From an uncultured Rubrobacteraceae bacterium (GTDB taxonomy: Bacteria; Actinomycetota; Rubrobacteria; Rubrobacterales; Rubrobacteraceae): a stretch of DNA of 7,633 nucleotides. Under the pieces are notes generated by a model. That model saw only the letters and a program-made list of their open reading frames with translations, searched no databases and was not told where the DNA came from. Positions within the stretch are counted from its first letter, which is position 1. Every line of letters starts with the position of its first letter. The stretch spans positions 1 to 7,633 of the forward strand of contig CADCUW010000104.1 of the NCBI GenBank assembly GCA_902805985.1. The letters are read 5' to 3'. The translations under genes were made by a program, and so were the position numbers. Positions 1 to 5,418 of this stretch are shown here, one piece after another.

Positions 1-121
1 AGATCACGTCCAGCTCACCGCGGCGGGTGCGGTAGTTGCTCTCCACGATCTCGTAGCCTTTTCGGGCCAGGTAACGGCGCGCTATCTCCTCCCCGAGCCC
101 GCCGGTGGCCCGGTTGTTCAG
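1..121 (-). CDS. yraN: YraN / UPF0102 family protein, N-terminal part (cut by window edge)
   Basis: The 40 visible codons encode the N-terminus of the YraN family (UPF0102), small proteins with a restriction-endonuclease-like fold and no settled function. Visible family marks are GLGEEIARRYL (about residues 9-18), KGYEIVESNYR (21-31) and GELDVI (35-40), matching the usual G..GE..A..YL...GY.I...N.R...GE(I/L)D pattern; the acidic residues of GELD belong to the putative active site. The protein continues past base 1. The start is unusual: no ATG, GTG or TTG lies in this frame for a long way upstream, and the best placed initiator is CTG at 121-119, which overlaps the rnhB stop as CTGA, the same geometry as the common ATGA coupling overlap. 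Position directly after rnhB is the standard neighbourhood for yraN. Identity is fairly sure; the start is not. Confidence 0.85.
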   Translation of the reverse strand, partial: MNNRATGGLGEEIARRYLARKGYEIVESNYRTRRGELDVI

Positions 122-729
122 GCCCCGACCCCGGCGTAGCTCAGGCGGTGGACCCGGCAGGGGCCGAGCTCGGCGAGGGCGAGCCGGTGGCCTGGCGTGC
201 CGTACCCGGCATGACGGTCGAAGCCGTACCCGGAGTGCTCCGTCGCCAGCGTCCGCATCGCGCCGTCACGCAAAACCTTCGCGACCACGCTCGCAGCGGC
301 GACCGCCGCGCTCCGGGCGTCCGCCCTCGGGAGGCTCTCGATCTCCGGCCCCAGCTTCAGGTTGCCGTCGGCGAGGCCGCAGCCGGCGCGCGGCCTCAAA
401 GCGTCGATTGCGCGGGTGAGGGCCTCCCGGTTGGCGCGGCCTACACCGTGGCGGTCGATCCACCACGCCGGGAACGCGACGACGGAGACGGCCTCGGCCC
501 GGCGCAGGACCTCGACGAAGATCTCCTCCCGGCGGGCCGCGGCGAGCGCCTTGGAATCGTTGAGGCCGGAGATCGGCCCGGGTCCGAGCACCACGGCGGC
601 GGCGACCAGAGGACCGGCTAGCGCCCCGCGGCCGGCTTCGTCGGCGCCCGCTAAAGGTCCCCCCCGCTCCAGCATCCAGGCGGCATCGAAGGCGTAGAGG
701 GCGCCCTCGTCCGTCCGGCGGCTACGCAA
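118..729 (-). CDS. rnhB: Ribonuclease HII
   Basis: A 203-residue type 2 RNase H that cleaves RNA in RNA/DNA hybrids and nicks 5' of single ribonucleotides embedded in DNA, starting ribonucleotide excision repair; cytoplasmic. The four expected acidic metal ligands are visible: D30 and E31 in GADEAGRG, D121 in LADGN, and D155 in AKVLRD. The GRG motif that reads the RNA-DNA junction is at 33-35, NDSK at 57-60, AAASVVAKV at 144-152, and the C-terminal GYGTPGHR with Y176 then HRLSY follow the family. Small deviations: the usual KGD before the AAAS helix is RAD, and KGYGT is AGYGT. The start is TTG at 729-727, 23 bases after the rplS stop, with only a CAGGA two bases ahead, so spacing is poor; the upstream residues LYAFDAAWMLERGG match the normal N-terminal helix, which supports this start over the internal ATG at residue 19. 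Many actinobacteria carry lepB between rplS and rnhB; it is absent here. Confidence 0.96.
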   Translation of the reverse strand: MRSRRTDEGALYAFDAAWMLERGGPLAGADEAGRGALAGPLVAAAVVLGPGPISGLNDSKALAAARREEIFVEVLRRAEAVSVVAFPAWWIDRHGVGRANREALTRAIDALRPRAGCGLADGNLKLGPEIESLPRADARSAAVAAASVVAKVLRDGAMRTLATEHSGYGFDRHAGYGTPGHRLALAELGPCRVHRLSYAGVGA

Positions 730-752
730 GGTCCTGCGGGGCTTGCCCGGTT

Positions 753-1079
753 CTAGCGGGCCTTCTTGACGCGGGCCTTCTTACCGACCTTGTCGCGGAT
801 GTAGTAGAGCTTCGCCCGGCGCACCGCGCCCCGGCGGGAGACCTGGATGTCCGCTATCTTCGGGGAGTGGAGAGGGAAGATCCTCTCGACGTTGACCCCG
901 AAGGAATTCTTCCTGACGGTGAAGGTCTCGTCGATGCCCCCGCCCTTGCGGGCTATACATAGGCCCTCGAAGACCTGTACCCTCTCGCGGTTGCCCTCTA
1001 TGACGCGGTAGTGAACCTTCACCGTGTCGCCCGGCTTGAAGACGACGTCCCTCTGCTGCAAATTCTCGCTGGTTATCAT
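753..1079 (-). CDS. rplS: Large ribosomal subunit protein bL19
   Basis: A 108-residue ribosomal protein L19, located at the interface between the 30S and 50S subunits where it helps form inter-subunit contacts. Family blocks run in order: [26 protein letters not shown] (about 14-39), [35 protein letters not shown] (39-73) and [25 protein letters not shown] (82-106). Length is slightly below the roughly 115 residues usual for the family, with a short basic tail. It begins at ATG with a strong Shine-Dalgarno AGGAG five bases ahead. It ends in TAG. It is the last ribosomal protein gene of the trmD operon, separated from trmD by 33 bases that follow a strong stem-loop, and is followed by rnhB after 23 bases. 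Confidence 0.98.
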   Translation of the reverse strand: MITSENLQQRDVVFKPGDTVKVHYRVIEGNRERVQVFEGLCIARKGGGIDETFTVRKNSFGVNVERIFPLHSPKIADIQVSRRGAVRRAKLYYIRDKVGKKARVKKAR

Positions 1080-1082
1080 GTT

Positions 1083-1093
1083 TTCTCCTCTCG
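1083..1093 (-). promoter_or_regulatory. Ribosome-binding site of rplS
   Basis: The mRNA-sense sequence CGAGAGGAGAA lies three bases before the rplS ATG, placing AGGAG five bases from the start codon. The identical 11 bases occur at identical spacing before rpsP. The core AGGAGA is also complementary to TCTCCT in the 3' arm of the stem-loop at the end of trmD. Confidence 0.85.
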
Positions 1094-1112
1094 TGGGTGT
1101 CCCTGCGAACGT

Positions 1113-1805
1113 TCAAGGAGACCGGCGGCCGGTCTCCTTCGCCCGCGCCCTGGTCCGAGACTGCCGCTCGCGCCAGGCGCGGATCTCCGCGTGATTGCCG
1201 GATAATAGCACGCCGGGCACTTCCTCTCCATCCCAGAGAGCGGGCCGCGTGTACATCGGGGGTCCCACAAAGCCCTCGCCGGAGAACGACTCCCCGACCA
1301 GACTCTCCGCGTTGCCGAGCACCCCGTCCAGCCGCCGGACGACCGCGTCGGCGAGTGCCGCGGCCACGATCTCGCCGCCAGAGAGCACGAAATCTCCCAG
1401 CGACACGGCCTCGGTGCAGAGCTCCGTCCACACCCGCTCGTCCACCCCACCGTACCGCCCGCAGACGACCGTGAGATCCGGCCCGGAGGCCACCTCCTCG
1501 ACGTACCCCTGCGCCATCGGCCGCCCGACCGGCTCCGTAAGAACCACCCGGCGCGACTTACGGACCTCCCTCGCCGGCACCCCGTAGACCTCCTCGAAGG
1601 CGCGGGCCACGACGTCCACGCGGACGACCATCCCGGCGCCGCCCCCGTAGGGCATGTCGTCGATGCGGCCGTCGCGCGAGAACTGGCGCAGGTCGAAGCT
1701 CCGGTAGCCGACCACGCCACGCTCGATCGCCCTTCCAACGACGCCGACCCTCAGGGCAGCGTCGACCGCCTCGGGAAAGACGCAGAAGACGTCGATATTC
1801 CTCAA
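1113..1805 (-). CDS. trmD: tRNA (guanine-N1)-methyltransferase TrmD, with altered catalytic residues
   Basis: A 230-residue SPOUT-class knotted dimeric enzyme that transfers methyl from S-adenosylmethionine to N1 of G37, next to the anticodon, preventing +1 frameshifts. Visible blocks: FPEAVD (10-15), DDMPYGGGAGMV (49-60), LTEPVGRPMAQ (89-99, first knot loop), CGRYGGVDERV (115-125), SLGDFVLSGGE (135-145, methyl-donor pocket), R157 in DAVVRRLDG, GESF (171-174), YTRP (185-188) and VLLSGNHAEIRAW (199-211). By ungapped alignment with E. coli TrmD recalled from memory, R154 is kept as R157, but E116 is G119 and the proposed base D169 is E172. The conserved tail RRP(D/E)L is replaced by RARAKETGRRSP, encoded by the stem-loop. 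The start is TTG at 1805-1803, three bases after the rimM stop, with GGAG six bases ahead inside the rimM end. Family identity is firm; full activity is not shown. Confidence 0.96.
   Translation of the reverse strand: MRNIDVFCVFPEAVDAALRVGVVGRAIERGVVGYRSFDLRQFSRDGRIDDMPYGGGAGMVVRVDVVARAFEEVYGVPAREVRKSRRVVLTEPVGRPMAQGYVEEVASGPDLTVVCGRYGGVDERVWTELCTEAVSLGDFVLSGGEIVAAALADAVVRRLDGVLGNAESLVGESFSGEGFVGPPMYTRPALWDGEEVPGVLLSGNHAEIRAWRERQSRTRARAKETGRRSP
1115..1139 (-). promoter_or_regulatory. Perfect stem-loop at the trmD 3' end, ahead of rplS
   Basis: In mRNA sense the arms AAGGAGACCGG and CCGGTCTCCTT flank a CCG loop, giving an 11-bp stem with no mismatch. The structure covers the last codons of trmD (residues about 223-230) and touches its TGA stop (1115-1113). 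It is followed by TGAACGTTCGC, not by a T tract, so it is not a canonical intrinsic terminator. It lies 22 bases upstream of the rplS ribosome-binding site. Plausible roles are stabilising the downstream rplS message after processing, limiting ribosome read-through, or tuning rplS translation; the role is inference, the inverted repeat is directly visible. Confidence 0.75.
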
Positions 1806-1808
1806 GCC

Positions 1809-2297
1809 CTACTCCGGCGGGCGCACGGTGACGCGGCCCGCTTGCAGGTCTACGCCCGGTACGTGCTCCATGGTGAACGGCACGAGGACGTCGCCGGCGG
1901 GCGTGCGAACCACGAGCACCTCGTGCGCCGCGGTCTCGAAAGTCTCCGCGACCTCGCCGAGGCGTCCGCCCGCCCCGTCAACCGCCGACAGGCCAACGAG
2001 GTCTCCCACGTAGAACTCGTCCTCACCGGGGCCGTCTAGCTCCGAACGGTCGAGGAGTAGGGCCTCCCCGCTGAGGGCCGCCGCCGCGCGACGGTCGTTC
2101 ACGCCCTTGAGGTCCAGGAGAAAGCCCTTCGGGGTAACGCGGGCGTTCTTGATGGCACGACGCGTTCCGGCGACTTCCGGGGAGATGCCCTCGCGCAGGT
2201 GTTCGCCGGTGCCGGCGGGTCTGACGCGGACGGTGCCGCGGACGCCGTGGGTGCCGACAACGGTCCCGATGTTCACCGGGTCTTTGAGGTCGGCCAC
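1809..2297 (-). CDS. rimM: Ribosome maturation factor RimM
   Basis: A 162-residue 30S assembly factor that binds ribosomal protein S19 and assists maturation of the 16S rRNA 3' domain. The N-terminal RimM beta-barrel spans about residues 8-86, opening with VNIGTVVGTHGVRGTVRV; the C-terminal PRC-type barrel spans about 92-160, with EFYVGDLVGL (94-103), HEVLVVRTPAGDVLVPF (125-141) and PGVDLQAGRVTVRPP at the end. Length is close to the family's 165-180. The chosen start is GTG at 2297-2295, five bases after the khpA stop; a GGAGG lies 16 bases upstream, farther than ideal. A second in-frame GTG at residue 8, directly before NIGTVVG, is possible but has no visible ribosome-binding site. It ends in TAG, three bases before trmD. 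The close packing suggests translation by ribosomes arriving from upstream genes. Confidence 0.96.
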   Translation of the reverse strand: MADLKDPVNIGTVVGTHGVRGTVRVRPAGTGEHLREGISPEVAGTRRAIKNARVTPKGFLLDLKGVNDRRAAAALSGEALLLDRSELDGPGEDEFYVGDLVGLSAVDGAGGRLGEVAETFETAAHEVLVVRTPAGDVLVPFTMEHVPGVDLQAGRVTVRPPE

Positions 2298-2302
2298 GGG
2301 GG

Positions 2303-2542
2303 CTAGTCCGCGACCTCCACGTTCACGCGCTTGCCGATCTTCACCGAGGCGGCCTTCACGACCGTGCGGATGGCCCGGATCGTACGCCCACCCCGGCCTA
2401 TGACCTTCCCGATGTCGTCCGGGGCGACCCTCAGCTCCAGGTCGACGCGCGTGTCGGACTCGCTGGCCTCGACCTCTACCCTGTCGGGCTCGTCCACTAT
2501 GGGGCGGACGAGGAGGACGAGGAGGTTCTGCAGCCGGTCCAC
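2303..2542 (-). CDS. khpA: KH-domain RNA-binding protein KhpA
   Basis: A 79-residue small RNA-binding protein made of a single type II KH domain. The signature GXXG loop is GRGG at 49-52 within DDIGKVIGRGGRTIRAIR (42-59), followed by the helix and final strand ending VNVEVAD. The N-terminal helix MDRLQNLLVLLVRPIVDEPDRVEV is typical of the family (formerly YlqC). In other bacteria KhpA pairs with KhpB (Jag/EloR) and binds many RNAs, influencing cell elongation and division in streptococci; that role here is family knowledge. The gene sits in its usual place between rpsP and rimM. The start is GTG at 2542-2540, eight bases after the rpsP stop, and I see no Shine-Dalgarno in front, so translation likely depends on ribosomes finishing rpsP. 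It ends in TAG. Confidence 0.95.
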   Translation of the reverse strand: MDRLQNLLVLLVRPIVDEPDRVEVEASESDTRVDLELRVAPDDIGKVIGRGGRTIRAIRTVVKAASVKIGKRVNVEVAD

Positions 2543-2550
2543 GAAGACGC

Positions 2551-2793
2551 CTAGAGGACGCCGGAGATCTTGAGCAGGTTGCGCACCTGATCGGTTGGCT
2601 GCGCGCCCTTGCCGATCCAGGCTTTAGCCTTGTCCTCGTCGACCGTGATGGCCGAAGGCTCGGCCTGCGGGTCGTAGGTGCCTATGCGCTCTATGAACGC
2701 GCCGTCGCGTGGGCTCCGGGCGTCGGCGACCACTATCCTGTAGAAGGGGTTCCCCTTCGAGCCGTGCCTCGCGAGCCTTATCTTTACCGCCAT
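2551..2793 (-). CDS. rpsP: Small ribosomal subunit protein bS16
   Basis: An 80-residue ribosomal protein S16, which binds 16S rRNA early in 30S assembly and stabilises its 5' and central domains. The whole chain follows the family: [30 protein letters not shown] (2-31), [14 protein letters not shown] (33-46), then [20 protein letters not shown] (55-74). It is the compact form, without the C-terminal extension found in some actinobacteria. Start ATG at 2793-2791 is preceded by AGGAG at five bases, one of the strongest ribosome-binding sites in the window. It follows ffh by 21 bases and heads the trmD operon order rpsP-khpA-rimM-trmD-rplS. Ends in TAG. Confidence 0.98.
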   Translation of the reverse strand: MAVKIRLARHGSKGNPFYRIVVADARSPRDGAFIERIGTYDPQAEPSAITVDEDKAKAWIGKGAQPTDQVRNLLKISGVL

Positions 2794-2796
2794 ACC

Positions 2797-2807
2797 TTCT
2801 CCTCTCG
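2797..2807 (-). promoter_or_regulatory. Ribosome-binding site of rpsP
   Basis: The mRNA-sense sequence CGAGAGGAGAA lies three bases before the rpsP ATG and just after the ffh stop (2817-2815). It is the same 11-mer at the same spacing as in front of rplS; the three bases between motif and ATG differ (GGT here, AAC there). Confidence 0.85.
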
Positions 2808-2814
2808 AACTTCT

Positions 2815-4146
2815 CTACCTGCGTCCGGGCATTCCGGGCATCTTCGGCATCCCGCCGCCCTTGCCCATCTGCTTCATCATCTTCTGCATCTCGCCGAACT
2901 GCTTGACGAGCTTCTGCACGTCCTGCTGGGTCGCGCCGGAGCCGCGGGCGATCCTACGCGCCCGGCTCGGATTCTGCAACAACTTCGGGTTGCGGCGCTC
3001 CTTGACGGTCATGGAGGTTACCATAGCCTCGACCCTCGCAAGCTGGTTGTCGTCTATGTTTACGTCCTTAAGCTGCTTGCCGAGGCCCGGGATCATGCCG
3101 AGCAGGCCACTGATCGGGCCCATCTTCTTGATCATCTGCATCTGCTTGAGGAAGTCCTCGAACGTAAACTTGCCGCTCATCATGCGCTGGGCGTCGGCCT
3201 GGGCCTCCTCCCGGTCCATCTGCTGCTCGGCCTTCTCGATGAGCGTCATAACGTCGCCCATACCCAGGATGCGCCCGGCCATCCTGTCGGGGTAGAAGTA
3301 GTCGAACTCGCTCATCTTCTCGCCCTCGGAGGCGAACCGGATCGGACGCTCCGTTACCGAGACGACCGACAGCGCGGCTCCGCCACGGGCGTCGCCGTCG
3401 AGCTTGGTAAGCACCATCCCGTCGAAGTCCGCGTACTCCTTGAAGGCCTGGGCGACGTCCACGGCGTTCTGGCCCGTTACCACGTCGAGGACCAGCAGGA
3501 CGGAGTGGGGCCTTGAGACGCTTCTTACGCGCTTGATCTCCTCCATCATGTCCATGTCGACGACCTGCCTGCCCGCCGTGTCCACGATGACGAAGTCGTA
3601 CCCGCCCTCTCTGGCCTCCTTGATCCCGCGCTCGGCGATCTCCTCGGGCTTCGGCCCCGTCCCCTCGGTGTAGACCGGCACGGAGAGCTCGCGCCCGATC
3701 TGCTGCAACTGCTCGATGGCCGCCGGACGATATGTGTCGCAGGCCACGAGGTACGGGTTCTTACCGAGCTTGCGCACGAAGAGCGCGAGCTTGCCGGCCG
3801 TCGTGGTCTTGCCGTGGCCGTTGAGCCCGGCGAGCATCACGACCGTCGGCGGCCTGGAGGCGAAGGAGAGCTTGTGGGAGGTGCCACCCATCAGGTTCGC
3901 CAGCTCCTCGTTGACGATCTTGACGACCTGCTGTCCGGGGCTCAGGGCCTTCGAGACGTCGGCCCCCGTCGCCCGCTCGCGCACGTTGGAGACGAACTCC
4001 TTCACGACACCGTAGTTGACGTCCGCCTCCAGCAGGGCCAGACGGATCTCCCGCGTTACCTTCTTTACCTGGTCCTCAGTGAGGTTGCCACTGCCGCGGA
4101 CGCCGTCGAGGGCCTTGTTTAACCTGTCGCCTAAGGTATCGAACAT
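2815..4146 (-). CDS. ffh: Signal recognition particle protein Ffh (SRP54)
   Basis: A 443-residue SRP GTPase that binds 4.5S RNA, recognises hydrophobic signal sequences on nascent chains and docks with FtsY at the membrane. The N domain covers about 1-95. The G domain covers about 100-295, with P-loop GLNGHGKTTT (107-116), DTYRPAAIEQL (137-147), DTAGR (189-193), TKLDGDARGG (247-256) and GEKMSEFDYFYPDRMAGRILGMGD (275-298). The M domain runs from about 328, with FTFEDFL, IPGLGKQ, then the RNA-binding SRARRIARGSG (394-404) and a methionine-rich tail KMMKQMG plus MP repeats. Length is normal. The P-loop is odd: H111 stands where a small residue (Ser, Ala or Gly) is usual. The ATG directly follows the ftsY TAG, with GGAG eight bases ahead inside the last ftsY codons, implying coupled synthesis. 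No ylxM-type regulator lies between ftsY and ffh. Confidence 0.98.
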   Translation of the reverse strand: MFDTLGDRLNKALDGVRGSGNLTEDQVKKVTREIRLALLEADVNYGVVKEFVSNVRERATGADVSKALSPGQQVVKIVNEELANLMGGTSHKLSFASRPPTVVMLAGLNGHGKTTTAGKLALFVRKLGKNPYLVACDTYRPAAIEQLQQIGRELSVPVYTEGTGPKPEEIAERGIKEAREGGYDFVIVDTAGRQVVDMDMMEEIKRVRSVSRPHSVLLVLDVVTGQNAVDVAQAFKEYADFDGMVLTKLDGDARGGAALSVVSVTERPIRFASEGEKMSEFDYFYPDRMAGRILGMGDVMTLIEKAEQQMDREEAQADAQRMMSGKFTFEDFLKQMQMIKKMGPISGLLGMIPGLGKQLKDVNIDDNQLARVEAMVTSMTVKERRNPKLLQNPSRARRIARGSGATQQDVQKLVKQFGEMQKMMKQMGKGGGMPKMPGMPGRR

Positions 4147-5418
4147 CTAGAGGTCTCCAAACAATGCTTCGGCGAACTCCCTGGCGTCGAAGGGGTGCAG
4201 GTCCTCGACCTTCTCGCCGACGGAGATCAACTTGATCGGCACGCCAACCTCGTTGGCGATGGCTAGCGCGATGCCGCCCTTGGCCGTTCCGTCCAACTTC
4301 GTCAGGATGATGCCGGTGAGCCCCGCCACCTCCTGGAACATCTTGGCCTGGCGCAGCCCGTTCTGGCCCGTCGTCGCGTCGACGGTCATCAGGACCTCGT
4401 GCGGCGCCCCTGGCAGTAATCGACCGATGACGCGGTGCACCTTGTCGAGCTCGGCCATCAAGTTGACCTTGGTGTGCAGCCTGCCGGCCGTGTCTATGAG
4501 CAGCACGTCCACGCCCTCGCGCCTGGCCGTCTCGACGGCCTCGTGGGCCACGGCCGCGGCGTCCGCCCCCCGCTCCCGGGCTATGACGGGCGTGTTGGTC
4601 CTCTCGCCCCACTGCTGGAGCTGCTCGATGGCCGCCGCCCTGAACGTGTCGCCGGCGGCGAACATCGTCGTCCCCGGCAGAAAGCGCGAGAGCTTGCCGA
4701 TGGTCGTCGTCTTACCCGTACCATTGACGCCGACCATCAGGATCACGGTCGGCTTGTGCGAGATGTCCAGCTCGACCGGGCCCTCGAGCATGCGGGTCGC
4801 GTGCTCCACCATGAGCCTCTTCAGCTCGGCGCCGCTCGTGACGTTCCGGCGCAACGCCTCCTGTTCAAGCTGTGCGACGAGCTTGGCGGTCGTCGGCACC
4901 CCGACGTCTGAGGAGACGAGGATCTCCTCGACCCTCTCCCAGAACTCCTCGTCCTCGGCGTCCTTGAACTCCGCCACGGCCGCGTTGAGCTGCCCGACGA
5001 ACGACTCCCGGCTCCGCGTGAGCCCCCGCCGCAGCCGCCCGAACCACCCGGACGTCTCCTGCTCCTCCGCCGCGGCCGCCGCGCTGGGCGCCCCCTCGAT
5101 GGGGGTCGGCTCGGGAAGGGCCTCCTCGACCTCGTCGGAGTCCAGCACTTCTTCCACCGGCGGTTCCACCGGGTCGGGCTCAGAGGTTACAGGCTCGGTG
5201 ATCTCTTCGGGAAGGGCCTCTTCCTCTTCTACGGGCAGAGGCTCCTCCCCGCCGACGTCTTCGACGCTCGAAGCGTCCGGTTCGGCGGGCTCGGCCACGG
5301 GCGCGACGGCGCCGTTACCGGAGTCCTCCTGTTCGGCGGGGGCTTCGGTAACGGTGGGTGCCTGGGCTTCGGGTTGATCCGGGCTACGTCTGAAAAAATT
5401 ACGCCAAGAGCGCGCCAT
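4147..5418 (-). CDS. ftsY: Signal recognition particle receptor FtsY
   Basis: A 423-residue SRP receptor GTPase that brings ribosome-Ffh complexes to the SecYEG translocon. The N-terminus MARSWRNFFRRS is basic and aromatic, fitting a lipid-binding segment. Residues about 13-122 form a low-complexity acidic A domain rich in Glu, Pro, Ala and Val. The N domain starts at the second membrane-targeting-like segment GWFGRLRRGLTRSRESF (124-140). The G domain has P-loop GVNGTGKTTT (230-239), GDTFRAAAIEQLQQW (256-270), DTAGRLHTK (309-317), TKLDGTAKGG (373-382), GEKVEDLHPFD (401-411) and ends EALFGDL. Between GKL and GDTFR there are 12 residues where FtsY proteins I recall have about 15. The ATG lies inside smc, 20 bases before the end of that gene; upstream there is purine-rich GGGAGAAGAAGAAG but no well-spaced core. 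Ends TAG, abutting ffh. Confidence 0.98.
   Translation of the reverse strand: MARSWRNFFRRSPDQPEAQAPTVTEAPAEQEDSGNGAVAPVAEPAEPDASSVEDVGGEEPLPVEEEEALPEEITEPVTSEPDPVEPPVEEVLDSDEVEEALPEPTPIEGAPSAAAAAEEQETSGWFGRLRRGLTRSRESFVGQLNAAVAEFKDAEDEEFWERVEEILVSSDVGVPTTAKLVAQLEQEALRRNVTSGAELKRLMVEHATRMLEGPVELDISHKPTVILMVGVNGTGKTTTIGKLSRFLPGTTMFAAGDTFRAAAIEQLQQWGERTNTPVIARERGADAAAVAHEAVETARREGVDVLLIDTAGRLHTKVNLMAELDKVHRVIGRLLPGAPHEVLMTVDATTGQNGLRQAKMFQEVAGLTGIILTKLDGTAKGGIALAIANEVGVPIKLISVGEKVEDLHPFDAREFAEALFGDL

Noticed and set aside
1107..1114. Palindrome GAACGTTC after the trmD hairpin
   Set aside because: Eight bases only, no second copy seen nearby, and no known operator recognised; likely chance.
1115..1139. 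Intrinsic transcription terminator after trmD
   Set aside because: The stem is strong, but the bases that follow (TGAACGTTCGC) contain no T tract, and rplS downstream has no visible promoter of its own, so full termination here is unlikely.
1076..1738. A 220-codon minus-strand frame overlapping trmD
   Set aside because: Same strand but different frame from trmD, Arg/Ser/Trp-rich and without motifs; trmD accounts for the sequence.
2818..2860. Short tandem repeat near the end of ffh (TCCGGGCAT-like units)
   Set aside because: It simply encodes the Met-Pro-Gly/Lys tail common at Ffh C-termini; no sign of a separate repeat element.
2764..3516. A 250-codon plus-strand frame rich in Leu and His opposite ffh
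   Set aside because: Composition mirrors the third-position GC of ffh read backwards; the ffh frame is fully conserved through this stretch.
4232..5377. A 381-codon open frame on the plus strand
   Set aside because: It lies entirely antisense to ftsY; its product is Ser/Arg/Thr-rich with no recognisable domain, as expected for a shadow of GC-rich coding sequence, and ftsY on the other strand has all its motifs.
5393..5400. Run of six T (mRNA sense) near the ftsY start, as a slippage or frameshift site
   Set aside because: The run encodes Phe-Phe in an intact ftsY frame; neither neighbouring frame gives a sensible product, and smc already ends just before it.
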